Shown here piece after piece: positions 11,090-25,035 of a stretch of 64,000 bases of DNA; the first letter of the stretch is position 1, and each line of letters opens with the position of its first letter. The notes beneath the pieces were generated by a model, which ran no database searches, was not told where the DNA came from, and worked only from the letters and a program-made list of their open reading frames with translations. The position numbers were made by a program, and so were the translations under genes. Source of the DNA: Calliopsis andreniformis (taxonomy: Eukaryota > Arthropoda > Insecta > Hymenoptera > Andrenidae); NCBI RefSeq assembly GCF_051401765.1, contig NW_027480463.1:992001-1056000 (forward strand), given 5' to 3'.

Positions 11090-14000
11090 TCAATCCTCAA
11101 TCCTCAATCGTCAGGCTTCAATGCTCAATACTCAATCTTCAATACTCAATCCTCAATCCTCAATCCTCAATCCTCATTCTTCAATCCTCAATACCCAATC
11201 CACAATCTTCAATCCTCAATCCTCAATCCTCAATTCTCAATCCTCAATCCTCAGTCCTCAGTCCTCAAACCTCAATCCTCAACCCTCAGCCCTCATCCTC
11301 AATCCTCAATCCTCAATCCTCAACCCTCAATCTTCAATCCTCAATACTCAATCTTCAATCCTCAATCCTCAGTCCTCAAACCTCAATTCTGAATCCTCAC
11401 TCCTGAATCCTCAATCTTCAGCCCTCAGTCCTCAACATTCAGTTGTCAAAACTCAATCCTCAATAGAATATCCTCAATTCACAGTTTTCAATACCCTATA
11501 CTCAATCTGCAATCTTCAAATCTCTATCCAGAAACATAAATTCTCGTCACTCAACCATCAACACTCAGTACTCTATGTTCAATCCTCATCCTCAATTTTG
11601 AATCTTCAATGCCCAATACTGAATCTTCAATTCGCAGTCCTCAATCCCCAATCCTCAATCCTCAATCCTCAATCCTCAGCCTTCAATCCTCAATACTCAA
11701 TCTTCAATCCTCAATCCGCAATCCTCAATCCTCATTCGTCAATCCTCAATACCCAATCCTCAATCTTCAATCCTCAATCCTCAATTCTCAATTCTCAATC
11801 CTCAATCCTCAGACCTCAGACATCAATATTCAACACTCAGTCCTCGTCCTCAATCCACAACCCTCAATCCTCAATCCTCAATGTTTAATCATCAATATTC
11901 AATCTTCAATCCTCAATCCTCAATCCTCAATCCTCAATCCTCAATCCTCAATCTTCAATCCTCAATCCTCAATCCTCAATCCTCAATCCTCAATCCTCGA
12001 TCCTCAAACCGCAATCTTCAATCCCCAGTCCCAAATCCTCAATTTTCAGTACTCACTCCTCAATCCTCAATCTTTAATCCTCAATACTCAGTCTTCAACA
12101 CTCAATCCTCAATCCTCGACCCTCAATCCTCATTCTTCTATCCTCAATCCTCAATCCTCAATCCTCAATCCTCAATCCTCGATCCTCAACCTTCAACCCT
12201 CAATACTCAATCTTCAATCCTCCATCCTCATTCCTCAATCCTCAATCCTCAATCCTCAATCCTCAATCTTCAATCCTCAATACTCAATCTTCAATCCTCA
12301 ATCCTCAATCCTCAATCCTCAATCCTCAATCTTAATCTTCAATCCTCAATCCTCAATCCTCAATCCTCAATCCTCAATCATCAATGTTCAATCCTCAATA
12401 CCCGATCCTCAGGCTTCAATCCTCAATTATCGATCCTCAATCCTCAATCATCAATCCTCAGTCCTCAAACCTCAATCTTGAATCCCCAATCCTGAATCCT
12501 CAATCTTCAGCCCTCAGTCCTCCACAGTCAGTGGTCCATCCTCAATCCTCAATAGAATATCATGATTTCACAGTTTTCAATACTCAATACTCAACCTGCA
12601 ATCTTCAAATCTCTATCCACAAACATCAATTCTCATCACTCAACCCTCAACACTCAGTCCCCAATCCTCAATATTCAAGCCTCAATCCTCAATCCTCAAT
12701 CCACAATCCTCAACCCGCAATCCTCAATACTCAATCTTCAATCCTCAATCCTCAACCCGCAATCCTCAATTCGCAATCCTCAATAGTCGATCTTCAATCC
12801 TCAATACTCAATATTCACTCCTCAATCCTCAATCCTCAATACTCAATCCTCATTCTTCAATCCTCAATACCCAATCCTCAATCTTCAACCCTCAATCCTC
12901 AATCCTCAATTCTCAATCCTCAATCCTCAGTCCTCAGTCCTCAAACCTCAAACATCAACCCTCAGCCCTCATCCTCAATCCTCAGTCCTCAATCCTCAAT
13001 TCTCAATCTTCAATCCTCAATACTCAATCTTCAATCCTCAATGCTCAGTCCTCAAATTTCAATTCTGAATCCTCAATCCGGAACCCTCAATCTTCAGCCC
13101 TCAGACCTCAACAATCAGTTGTCAATCCTCAATCCTCAATAGAATATACTCAATTCACAGTTTTCAATACTCAATACTCAATCTGCAATCTTCAAATCTC
13201 TATCCACAAACATCAATTCTCATCACTCAACACTCAACACTCTGTCCTCAACGCTCAATCCTCAATCCTCAATTCTCAATCCTCAATCCTCAATCCTCAA
13301 TCGTGAATCTTCAATCCTCAATACTCGATCCTCAATCCTCAATCCTCAATCCTCAATCCTCAATCGTCAATCTTCAATCCTCAATACTCAATCTTCAATC
13401 CTGAATCCTCAATACTCAATACTCAATCCTCATTCTACAATCCTCAACACCCAATCCTCAATCTTCAATCCTCAACCTTCAATAATCAATATTCAATCTT
13501 CAATCCTCAATCCTCAATCCTCAATACTCAATCCTCAATCCTCAATCCTCAATCTTAATCTTCAATCCTCAGTACTCAATCTTCAATCCTCAATCCTCAA
13601 TACTCAGTCTTCAATCCTCAATCCTCAATCCTCAATCCTGAATCCTCAATCCTCAATCCTCAATCGTCAACCTTCAATCCTCAATACTCAATCTTCAATC
13701 CTCAATCCTCAACCCTCAATCCTCAATCCTCATTCTTCAATCCTCAATACCCAATCCTCAATCTTCAATCCTCAATCCTGAATCCTCAATCATCAATCCT
13801 CAGTCCTCAATCCTCAATCCTCAGACCTCAACCATCAATACTCAACCCTCAGTCCTCGTACTCAATCCACAACCCTCAATCCTCGATCCTCAACCTTCAA
13901 TCGTCAATATTCAATCTTCAATCCTCAATCCTCAATCCTCAATACTCAATACTCAATCCTCAATGTTCTATCCTCAATACGCAATCCTCAATCTTCAATC

Positions 14001-15524
14001 CTCAATCCTCAGTCCTCAATCCTCAACCCTCAATCCTCAATCCTCAACCTTAATCTTCAATCCTCAGTACTCAATCTTCAATCCTCAATGCTGAATCCTC
14101 AATCCTCAATCCTCAATCTTCAATCCTCTGTCCTTAGTCCTCAAACCTCAATCCTCAACCCTCAGCCCTCATCCTCAATCCTCAATCCTCAATCCTCAAT
14201 TCTCAATCTTCAATCCTCAATACTCAATCTTCAATCCTCAATGCTCAGTCCTCAAATTTCAATTCTGAATCCTCAATCCGGAACCCTCAATCTTCAGCAC
14301 TCAGTCCTCAACAATCAGTTGTCCATCCTCAATCCTCAATAGAATATACTTAATTCACAGTTTTCAATACTCAATACTCGATCTGCAATCTTCAAATCTC
14401 TATCCACAAACATCAATTCTCATCATTCAACCCTCAACACTCAGTCCTCAATGTTCAATCCACAATCCTCAATTCTCAATCTTCACACCTCAAACCTCAA
14501 TCCTCAATCCTCAATGTTCAATCCTCTATACCCAATCCTCAGTCTTCAATCCTCAATCCTCAGTCCTCAATCCTCAATCCTCAATCCTCAATCCTCAGTC
14601 CTCAAACCTCAATCCTCAATCCCCAATCCTGAATCCTCAATCTTCAGCCCTCAGTCCTCCACAGTCAGTGGTCCATCCTCAATCCTCAATAGAATATCAT
14701 GATTTCACAGTTTTCAATACTCAATACTCAACCTGCAATCTTCAAATCTCTATCCACAAACATCAATACTCATCACTCAACCCTCAAAACTCAGTCCCCA
14801 ATCCTCAATATTCAAGCCTCAATCCTCAATCCTGAATCCACAATCCTCAACCATCAATCCTCACTACTCAATCTTCAATCCTCAATCCTCAACCCGCAAT
14901 CCTCAATTCGCACTCCTCAATAGTCGATCTTCAATCCTCAATACTCAATATTCACTCCTCAATCCTCAATCCTCAATCCTGAATCCTCAATCCTCAATCG
15001 TCAATCTTCAATCCTCAATACTCAATCTTCAATCCTCAATCCTCAATACTCAATACTCAATCCTCATTCTACAATCCTCAACACCCAATCCTCAATCTTC
15101 AATCCTCAACCTTCAATCATCAATAATCAATCTTCAATCCTCAATCCTCAATCCTCAATACTCAATCCTCAATCCTCAATCCTCAATCTTAATCTTCAAT
15201 CCTCAGTACTCAATCTTCAATCCTCAATCCTCAATCCTCAATCGTCAACCTTCAATCCTCAATACTCAATCTTCAATCCTCAATCCTCAACCCTCAATCC
15301 TCAATCCTCATTCTTCAATCCTCAATACCCAATCCTCAATCTTCAATCCTCAATCCTGAATCCTCAATCATCAATCCTCAATCCTCAATCCTCAATCCTC
15401 AGACCTCAACCATCAATACTCAGCCCTCAGTCCTCGTACTCAATCCACAACCCTCAATCCTCGATCCTCAACCTTCAATCATCAATATTCAATCTTCAAT
15501 CCTCAATCCTCAATCCTCAATACT
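11090..15524 (+). repeat. 4.7 kb higher-order unit, copy 2 of a tandem pair
   Basis: This is the head-to-tail partner of 6,383-11,090, shorter by a net 39 units around 13,590. It carries the same series of 154-bp blocks near 11,530, 12,620, 13,205, 14,405 and 14,755. The similarity ends near 15,524. Confidence 0.9.
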
Positions 15525-18239
15525 CAATACTCAATCCTCAATGTTCTATCCTCAATACGCAATCCTCAACCTTCAATCCTCAATCCTCAGTCCTCAATCC
15601 TCAACCCTCAATCCTCAATCCTCAACCTTAATCTTCAATCCTCAGTACTCAATCCTCAATCCTCAATGCTGAATCCTCAATCCTCAATCCTCAATCTTCA
15701 ATCCTCTGTCCTTAGTCCTCAAACCTCAATCCTCAACCCTCAGCCCTCATCCTCAATCCTCAATCCTCAATCCTCAATTCTCAATCTTCAATCCTCAATA
15801 CTCAATCTTCAATCCTCAATGCTCAGTCCTCAAACCTCAATCCTGAATCCACAATCCTGAACCCCCAATATTCAGCCCTCAGACTTCAACAATCAGTTGT
15901 GAATCCTCAATCGTCAATAGAATATCCTCAATTCACAGGTTTCAATACTCAATACTCAGGCTGCAATCTTCAAATCTCTATCCACAAACATCAATTCTCA
16001 TCACTCAACCCTCAATATTCAACGCACAAGCCTCAACCATCAATCCTCAGTCCTCAAAACTCAATCCCTAATCCTCAATCCTGAATCCTCAATCTTCAGC
16101 CCTCAGTCCTCAACAATCAATTGTCAATCCTCAGTCCTCCATAGAATATCCTCAATTCACAGTTTTCAATACTCAATCCCTATTCTTCAATCTTCAAATC
16201 TCAATCCACAAACATCAATTCTCATCACTCAACCCTCAACACTCAGTCCTCAATCTTCAATCCTCAATCATCAATACTCAATCGTCAATCCTCAATACTC
16301 AATCTTCAATCCTCAATCCTCAATCCTCAATCCTCAATCCTCAATCCTCAATCGTCAGGCTTCAATGCTCAATACTCAATCTTCAATCCTCAATCCTCAA
16401 TCCTCAATCCTCAAACCTCATTCTTCAATCCTCAATACCCAATCCTCAATCTTCAATCCTCAATCCACAATCCTCAACCTTCAATCCTCAATACTCAATC
16501 TTCAATCCTCAATCCTCAATCCTCAATCCTCAATCCTCTATCTTCAATCCTCAATCGTCAATACTCAATACTCAATCCTCATTCTTCAATCCTCAGTACC
16601 CAATCCTCAATCTTCAATCCTCAATCCTCAATTCTCAATCCTCAACCCTCAATCCTCAGACCTCAAACATCAACACTCAACCCTCAGTCCTCGCCCTCAA
16701 TCCACAACACCCAATACTCAATCCTCAATCTTGAATTCTCAATCCTCAATCCTCAATCCACAATCCTGAATCCTCAATCCTGAATCCTCAACCTTCAGCC
16801 CTCAGTCCTCAACAATCAGTTGTCAATCCTCAATCCTCAAGGGAATATCATCAATTCACAGTTTTCAATACTCAATACTCAATCTGCAATCTTCAAATCT
16901 CTATCCACAAACATCAATTCTCATCACTCAACCCTCAACACTCAGTCTTCAATCCTCAATACTCAATCCTCAATCCTCAATCCTCATTCTTCAATCCTGA
17001 ATACCCAATTCTCAATCTTCAATCCTCAATCCTCAATCCTCAATTCTCAATCCTCAATCCTCAATCCTCAGACCTCAAACAGCAATACTCAACCCTCAGT
17101 CCTCGTCCTCAATCCACAACCATCAATCCTCAATCCTCAATATTCAATCATCAATATTCAATCTTCAGTCCTCAATCCTCAATCCTCAATCCTCAATCCT
17201 CAATGTTCAATCCGCAATACCCAATCCTCAATCTTCTATCCGCAATCCTCAATCCTCAATGCTCAATCCTCAATCCTCAATCCTCAATATTCAATCCTCA
17301 ATACTCAATCTTCAATCCTCAATCCTCAATCCTCAATCCTCAATCCTCATTCTTCAATCCTCAACACCCAATCCTCAATCTTCAATTCTCAATCCTCGAT
17401 CCTCAATTCTCAATCCTCAATCCTCAATCCTCAGACCTCAAACATCAATACTCAACCCTCAGTCCTCGTCCTCAATCCACAACCCTCAATCCTCGATCCT
17501 CAATCTTCAATCATCAATATTCAATCTTCAATCCTCAATCCTCAATCCTCAATACTCAATCCTCAATCCTCAATGTTCTATCCTCAATACGCAATCCTCA
17601 ATCTTCAATCCTCAATCCTCAATCCTCAATCCTCAATCCTCAATCCTCAATCGTCAATCTTAATATTCAATCCTCAGTACTCAATCTCCAATCCTCAATC
17701 CTCAATCCTCAATCCTCAATCCTCAATCTTCAATCCTGAATACTCAATCTTGAATCCTCAATCCTCAATCCTCAATCCTCAATCCTCAATCCTCAATCTT
17801 AATCTTCAATCCTCAGTACGCAATCTTCAATCCTCAATCCTCAATCCTCAATCTTCAATCCCCAATTCTCAATCTTCAATCCTCAATCCTCAATCCTCAA
17901 TCCTCAATCCTCAATACTCAATCCTCAATCGTCAGTCTTCAATCCTCAATACTCAATCTTCAATCCTCAATCCTCAATACTCAATACTCAGTCCTCATTC
18001 TTCAATTCTCAATACCCAATCCTCAATCTTCAATCCTCAATCCTCAATCCTCAATCCTCAATCCTCAATCCTCAATCTTCAATCATCAATCGTCAATCCT
18101 CAATCCACAATCCTCAATCTTCAATCCTCAATACTCAATCTTCAATCCTCAATCCTCAATCCTCAATTCTCAATCCTCAATCCTCAATCCTCAATCGTCA
18201 ACCTTCAATCCTCAATACTCAATCTTCAATCCTCCATCC
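15525..18239 (+). repeat. Array segment between large tandems
   Basis: It starts with a partial third copy of the 4.7 kb unit (about 15,483-15,830), then a paired form of the 154-bp block (near 15,980 and 16,210) that also occurs at 19.1-19.4, 21.3-21.5, 57.2-57.4 and 63.0-63.2 kb. The stretch 16,820-17,615 is the distant duplicate described separately. The rest is ordinary heptamers. Confidence 0.75.
16820..17615 (+). repeat. Dispersed duplicate of 1,560-2,350
   Basis: This is the partner of the segment near the left edge. It differs by one extra 7-bp unit and some substitutions, for example GAGAATATC becoming GGGAATATC. Confidence 0.7.
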
Positions 18240-19470
18240 TCAATCCTCAATCCTCAATCCTCAATCCTCAATCGTCAGGCTTCAATGCTCAATACTCAAT
18301 CTTCAATCCTCAATCTTCAATCCTCAATCCTCAATCCTCAATCCTCATTCTTCAATCCTCAATACCCAATCCTCAATCTTCAATCCTCAATCTTCAATCC
18401 TCAATCCTCAATCCTCAATTCTCAATCCTCAATCCTCAGTCCTCAGTCCTCAAACCTCAATCCTCAACCCTCAGCCCTCATCCTCAATCCTTAATCGACA
18501 ATCCTCAATCCTCAATCTTCTATCCTCAATACTCAATCTTCAATCCTGAATCCTCAGTCCTCAATGTTCAATCCTCAATCCTCAATTATCAATCTTCAAT
18601 CCTCAATTCTCAATCTTCGATCCTCAATCTTGAATCCTCAGTCCCCAATTCTCAATCTTCTATCCTCAATCCTCAATCCTCCCATCGTCAATCCTCAATA
18701 CTCAGTCTGCAATCCTCAATCCTCAATCCTCCATCCTCAACCCTCAATCCTCAAGCGTCAATCCTCAATCCTCAATCCTCAATCCTCAATCCTCAATCCT
18801 CAATCCTCAGTCGTCAATCTTCAATCCTCAATACTCAATCATCAATCCTCAATCCTCAATACTCAATACTCAATCCTCATTCTTCAATTCTCAATACCCA
18901 ATCATCAATCTTCAATCCTCAATCCTCAATCCTCAGTCCTCAATACTAAATCCTCAATCCTCAATGTTCTATCCTCAATACGCAATCCTCAATCTTCAAT
19001 CCTCAATCCTCAATCCTCAATCCTCAATCCTCAATCCTGAATCCACAATCCTGAACCCCCAATATTCAGCCCTCAGACTTCAACAATCAGTTGCGAATCC
19101 TCAATCGTCAATAGAATATCCTCAATTCACAGGTTTCAATACTCAATACTCAGACTGCAATCTTCAAATCTCTATCCACAAACATCAATTCTCATCACTC
19201 AACCCTCAATATTCAACGCACAACCCTCATCCATCAATCCTCAGTCCTCAAAACTCAATCCCTAATCCTCAATCCTGAATCCTCAATCTTCAGCCCTCAG
19301 TCCTCAACAATCAATTGTCAATCCTCAGTCCTCCATAGAATATCCTCAATTCACAGTTTTCAATACTCAATCCCTATTCTTCAGTCTTCAAATCTCAATC
19401 CACAAACATCAATTCTCATCACTCAACCCTCAACACACAGTCCTCAATCTTCAATCCTCAATCATCAATC
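18240..19470 (+). repeat. 2.1 kb-spaced duplicate, copy 1
   Basis: It matches about 20,360-21,590; the offset is 2,114 at the left and 2,121 from about 18,960 on, a one-unit difference. It contains the TCAATTATC / CTTCGATCC / TCCCATCG block, the rare CAATACTAAATCC string and a paired 154-bp block. Confidence 0.8.
18555..18730 (+). repeat. Local block with TCAATTATC, CTTCGATCC and TCCCATCG (five copies)
   Basis: The copies begin near 18,564, 19,817, 20,678, 21,861 and 22,785. I find it only between 18.5 and 23 kb. It contains an 8-base unit (TCCCATCG), shared by all copies, so they descend from one ancestor. Confidence 0.75.
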
Positions 19471-20149
19471 CTCAATCTTCAATCCTCAATACTCAATCTT
19501 CAATCCTCCATCCTCAATCCTCAATCCTCAATCCTCAATCCTCAATCGTCAGGCTTCAATGCTCAATACTCAATCTTCAATCCTCAATCCTCAATCCTCA
19601 ATCCTCAATCATCATTCTTCAATTCTCAATACCCAATCCTCAATCTTCAATCCTCAATCCTCAATCCTCAATTCTCAATCCTCAATCCTCAGTCATCAGT
19701 CCTCAAAGCTCAAACCTCAACCCCCAGCCCTCATCCTCAATCCTTAATCGACAATCCTCAATCCTCAATCTTCTATCCTCAATACTCAATCTTGAATCCT
19801 GAACCCTCAGTCCTCAATGTTCAATCCTCAATCCTCAATTATCAATCTTCAATCCTCAATTCTCAATCTTCGGTCCTCAATCTTGAATCCTCAGTCCCCA
19901 ATTCTCAATCTTCTATCCTCAATCCTCAATCCTCCCATCGTCAAGCCTCAATACTCAGTCTGCAATCCTCAATCGTCAATACTCAATCCTCAATCCTCAA
20001 TCGTCAATCCTCAATACTCAATCTTCAATCCTCAATCCTCAATCCTCAATCCTCAATCCTCAATCCTCAATCCTCAATCGTCAATCTTCAATCCTCAATA
20101 CTCAATCTTCAATCCTCAATCCTGAATCCTCAATCCTCAATCCTCAATC

Positions 20150-20880
20150 CTCAATCCTCAATCCTCAAACCCCAATCTTCAATCCCTAGTCCCAAATCCT
20201 CAATCTTCAATACTCACTTCTCAATCCTCAATCTTCTATCCTCAATACTCAGTCTTCAATCCTCAATCCTCAATCCTCATTCTTCAATCCTCAATCCTCA
20301 ATCCTCAATCCTCAATACTCGATCCTCAACCTTCAATCCTCATTACTCAATCTTCAATCCTCCATCCTCAATCCTCAATCCTCAATCCTCAATCCTCAAT
20401 CGTCAGGCTTCAATGCTCAATACTCAATCTTCAATCCTCAATCCTCAATCCTCAATCCTCAATCCTCAATCCTCATTCTTCAATCCTCAATACCCAATCC
20501 TCAATCTTCAATCCTCAATCCTCAATCCTCAATTCTCAATCCTCAATCCTCAGTCCTCAGTCCTCAAACCTCAATCCTCAACCCTCAGCCCTCATCCTCA
20601 ATCCTTAATCGACAATCCTCAATCCTCAATCTTCTATCCTCAATACTCAATCTTCAATCCTGAATCCTCAGTCCTCAATGTTCAATCCTCAATCCTCAAT
20701 TATCAATCTTCAATCCTCAATTCTCAATCTTCGATCCTCAATCTTGAATCCTCAGTCCCCAATTCTCAATCTTCTATCCTCAATCCTCAATCCTCCCATC
20801 GTCAATCCTCAATACTCAGTCTGCAATCCTCAATCCTCAATCCTCCATCCTCAACCCTCAATCCTCAAGCGTCAATCCTC
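20150..20880 (+). repeat. Duplicate of 22,260-22,990 (offset about 2,107)
   Basis: The markers CAATCCCTAGTCCCAAATCC near 20,180, CAGGCTTCAATGC near 20,404 and TCCCATCG near 20,797 recur in the same order about 2,105-2,107 bp downstream. Confidence 0.75.
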
Positions 20881-21590
20881 AATCCTCAATCCTCAATCCT
20901 GAATCCTCAATCGTCAATCCTCAGTCGTCAATCTTCAATCCTCAATACTCAATCGTCAATCCTCAATCCTCAATACTCAATACTCAATACTCAATCCTCA
21001 TTCTTCAATTCTCAATACCCAATCCTCAATCTTCAATCCTCAATCCTCAATCCTCAGTCCTCAATACTAAATCCTCAATCCTCAATGTTCTATCCTCAAT
21101 ACGCAATCCTCAATCTTCAATCCTCAATCCTCAATCCTCAATCCTCAATCCTCAATCCTGAATCCACAATCCTGAACCCCCAATATTCAGCCCTCAGACT
21201 TCAACAATCAGTTGCGAATCCTCAATCGTCAATAGAATATCCTCAATTCACAGGTTTCAATACTCAATACTCAGACTGCAATCTTCAAATCTCTATCCAC
21301 AAACATCAATTCTCATCACTCAACCCTGAATATTCAACGCACAACCCTCAACCATCAATCCTCAGTCCTCAAAACTCAATCCCTAATCCTCAATCCTGAA
21401 TCCTCAATCTTCAGCCCTCAGTCCTCAACAATCAATTGTCAATCCTCAGTCCTCCATAGAATATCCTCAATTCACAGTTTTCAATACTCAATCCCTATTC
21501 CTCAGTCTTCAAATCTCAATCCACAAACATCAATTCTCATCACTCAACCCTCAACACACAGTCCTCAATCTTCAATCCTCAATCATCAAT
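20360..21590 (+). repeat. 2.1 kb-spaced duplicate, copy 2
   Basis: This is the partner of 18,240-19,470, with the same markers in the same order. Its left part is repeated again at about 22,460-22,990. Confidence 0.8.
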
Positions 21591-22259
21591 CCTCAATCGT
21601 CAATCGTCAATACTCAATCTTCAATCCTCAATCCTCAATCCTCAATCCTCAATCCTAATTCTTCAATCCTCAATACCCAATCCTCATTCTTCAATCCTCA
21701 ATCCTCAATCCTCAACTCTCAATCCTCAATCCTCAGTCCTCAGTCCTCAAACCTCAATCCTCAACCCTCAGCCCTCATCCTCAATCCTGAATCGACAATC
21801 CTCAATCCTCAATCTTCTATCCTCAATACTCAATCTTCAATCCTGAGTCCTCAGTCCTCAATGTTCAATCCTCAATCCTCAATTATCAATCTTCAATCCT
21901 CAATTCTCAATCTTCGATCCTCAATCTTGAATCCTCAGTCCCCAATTCTCAATCTTCTATCCTCAATCCTCAATCCTCCCATCGTCAATCCTCAATACTT
22001 AATCTGCAATGCTCAATCGTCAATGCTCAATCCTCAATCCTCAATCGTCAATCCTCAATACTCAATCTTCAATCCTCAATCCTCAATCCTCAATCCTCAA
22101 TCCTCAATCCTCAATCCTCAATCGTCAATCTTCAATCCTCAATACTCAATCTTCAATCCTCAATCCTCAATCCTCAATCCTCAATCCTCATTCTTCAATC
22201 CTCAATACCCAATCCTCAATCTTCAATCCTGAATCCTCAATCCTCAATCCTCAATCCTC

Positions 22260-22990
22260 AATCCTCAATCCTCAAACCCCAATCTTCAATCCCTAGTCCC
22301 AAATCCTCAATCTTCAATACTCACTTCTCAATCCTCAATCTTCTATCCTCAATACTCAGTCTTCAATCCTCAATCCTCAATCCTCATTCTTCAATCCTCA
22401 ATCCTCAATCCTCAATCCTCAATACTCGATCCTCAACCTTCAATCCTCATTACTCAATCTTCAATCCTCCATCCTCAACCCTCAATCCTCAATCCTCAAT
22501 CCTCAATTGTCAGGCTTCAATGCTCAATACTCAATCTTCAATCCTCAATCCTCAATCCTCAATCCTCAATCCTCAATCCTCATTCTTCAATCCTCAATAC
22601 CCAATTCTCAATCTTCAATCCTCAATCCTCAATCCTCAATTCTCAATCCTCAATCCTCAGTCCTCAGTCCTCAAACCTCAATCCTCAACCCTCAGCCCTC
22701 ATCCTCAATCCTTAATCGACAATCCTCAATCCTCAATCTTCTATCCTCAATACTCAATCTTCAATCCTGAATCCTCAGTCCTCAATGTTCGATCCTCAAT
22801 CCTCAATTATCAATCTTCAATCCTCAATTCTCAATCTTCGATCCTCAATCTTGAATCCTCAGTCCCCAATTCTCAATCTTCAATCCTCAATCCTCAATCC
22901 TCCCATCGTCAATCCTCAATACTCAGTCTGCAATCCTCAATCCTCAATCCTCCATCCTCAACCCTCAATCCTCAAGCGTCAATCCTCAAT
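22260..22990 (+). repeat. Duplicate of 20,150-20,880
   Basis: This is the third pass of the roughly 2.1 kb periodic structure. One visible change is GTTCAATCC becoming GTTCGATCC near 22,787. Confidence 0.75.
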
Positions 22991-24200
22991 CCTCAATCCT
23001 CAATCCTCAATCTTCAATCCGCAATTCTCAATCTTCAATCCTCAATCCTCAACTCTCAATCCTCAACACTCGATCCTCAAACCTCAATCCTCAACCGTCA
23101 GTCCTCGTCCTCAATCCTCAAACCTCAATCCTCAATCCTCAATCCTCAATATTCAATCATCAATACTCAATCTTCAATCCCCAATCCTCAATCCTCAATC
23201 CTCAATACTCAATACTCAATCCTCATTCTTCAATCCTCAATACCCAATCCTCAAGCTTCAATCCTCAATCCTCAATCCTCAATCTTCAATCCTCAATCGT
23301 CAATCCTCAATCCTCAATCCTCAGTCCTCATTCTTCAATCCTCAATACCCAATCCTCAATCTTCAATCCTCAATCCTCAATCCTCAATCCTCAATCCTCA
23401 ATCCTCAATCCTCAATCCTCAGATCTCAAACATCAATACTCAACCCTCAGTCCTCGTACTCGTTCCACAACCCTCAATCCTCGATCCTCAATCTTCAATC
23501 ATCAATATTCAATCTTCAATCCTCAATCCTCAATTCTCAATACTCAATACTCAATCCTCAATGTTCTATCCTCAATACGCAATCCTCAATCTTCAATCCT
23601 CAATCCTCAATCCTCAATCCTCAATCCTCAATCCTCAATCCTCATTGTTCAATCCTCTATCCTCAATCCTCAATCCTCAATCCTCGATCCTCAATCTTCA
23701 ATCCTCAATACTCAATCTTAAATCCTCCATCCTCAATCCTCAATCCTCAATCCTCAATCCTCAATCGTCAGGCTTCAATGCACAATACACAATCTTCAAT
23801 CCTCAATCCTCAATCCTCAATCCTCAATCCTCATTCTTCAATCCTCAATACCCAATCCTCAATATTCAATCCTCAATCCTCAATCCTCAATTCTCAATTC
23901 TCAATCCTCAGTCCTCAGTCCTCAAACCTCAATCCTCAACCCTCAATCCTCAATCCTCAATCCTCAATCTTCAATCCTAAATCCTCAATCCTCAATCCTC
24001 AATCTTAATCTTCAATCCTCAGTACTCAATCTTCAATCCTCAATCCTCAACCCTCAATCCTCAATCCTCAATCTTCAATCCTCAATACTCAATCTTCAAT
24101 CCTCAATCCTCAATCCTCATTCTTCAATCCTGAAAACCCAATCCTCAATCTTAAATCCTCAATCCTCAATCCTCAATCCTCAATCCTCAATCCTCAATCC
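22991..24200 (+). repeat. Array segment, mixed shared blocks
   Basis: This stretch has ordinary heptamers, 6-bp-unit blocks near 23,090 and 23,448, and no 154-bp block. Its last 200 bp begin the family shared with 29,250 and 35,505 (markers GAAAACCC or CAAAACCC and CTTAAATCC). Confidence 0.75.
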
Positions 24201-25035
24201 TCAATGTTCAATCCGCAATACCCAATCCTCAATCTTCTATCCGCAATCCTCAATCCTCAATCCCCAATCCTCAATCCTCAATCCTCAATCCTCAATCTTC
24301 AATCCTCAATACTCAATCTTCAATACTCAATCCTCAATCCTCAATCCTCAATCCTCATTCTTCAATCCTCAACACCCAATCCTCAATCTTCAATCCTCAA
24401 TCCTCAATCCTCAATTCTCAATCCTCATTCCTCAATCCTCAGACCTCAAACATCAATACTCAACCCTCAGTCCTCGTCCTCAATCCGCAACTCTCAATCG
24501 TCGATACTCAATCTTCAATCATCAATATTCAATATTCAATCCTCAATCCTCAATCCTCAATACTCAATCCTCAATCCTCAATCCTCAATCCTCAATCCTC
24601 AATCCCCAGTCCTCAAACCTCAATCCTGAATCCACAATCCTGAACCCTCAATATTCAACCCTCAGACTTCAACAATCAGTTGTGAATCCTCAATCCTCAA
24701 TAGAATATCCTCAATTCACAGGTTTCAATACTCAATACTCAGCCTGCAATCTTCAAATCTCTATCCACAAACATCAATTCTCATCACTCAACCCTCAATA
24801 TTCAACGCACAACCCTCAACCATCAATACTCAATACTCAACCATCAATCCTCAATTCTCAATACTCAATAGAATATCCTGAATTCTCATGGTTCAATACT
24901 CAATCCACAATATCCAATAATCAAATCTCAATCCTCAAACATCAATTCTCAACACACAATCCTCAACACTCTGTCCTCTCTCTTCAATCCTCCATCCTCA
25001 ATCCTCAATCCTCAAGCGTCAATCCTCAATCCCCA
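23995..25035 (+). repeat. About 1.0 kb block repeated at 29,250 and 31,140
   Basis: Offset to 29,250-30,290 is about 5,254. The same series (CAAAACCC, GTTCAATCCGC, 6-bp-unit block, 154-bp block, CTCATGG variant block, CTCTGTCCTCTC) recurs at 31,141-32,088, and a version lacking several hundred bases in the middle lies at 35,505-36,140. Confidence 0.75.

Larger units (their letters stand above)
6383..11090 (+). repeat. 4.7 kb higher-order unit, copy 1 of a tandem pair
   Basis: Positions 6,383 to about 8,880 match 11,090 to about 13,590 at offset 4,707, and 9,167 to 11,090 match 13,601 to about 15,524 at offset 4,434. The difference, 273 bp, is exactly 39 heptamers. The match runs right up to the start of copy 2, so the two copies are in true head-to-tail tandem. 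Unusual markers present in both include AGAAACATAAATTC, TCATTCGTC, and CAGTCCCAAATCCTC. Point differences are few by eye (for example TTTAACCCTC near 7,372 is TTTAATCCTC in copy 2). Confidence 0.9.

Noticed and set aside
16820..18949. Open frame of 709 codons that could be a repeat-rich surface protein
   Set aside because: It is overlapped in other phases by frames with the same heptapeptide (17,203-17,739 and 17,259-17,663), starts at a TTG inside the 154-bp block, and has no ribosome-binding site or sequence feature beyond the translated satellite.
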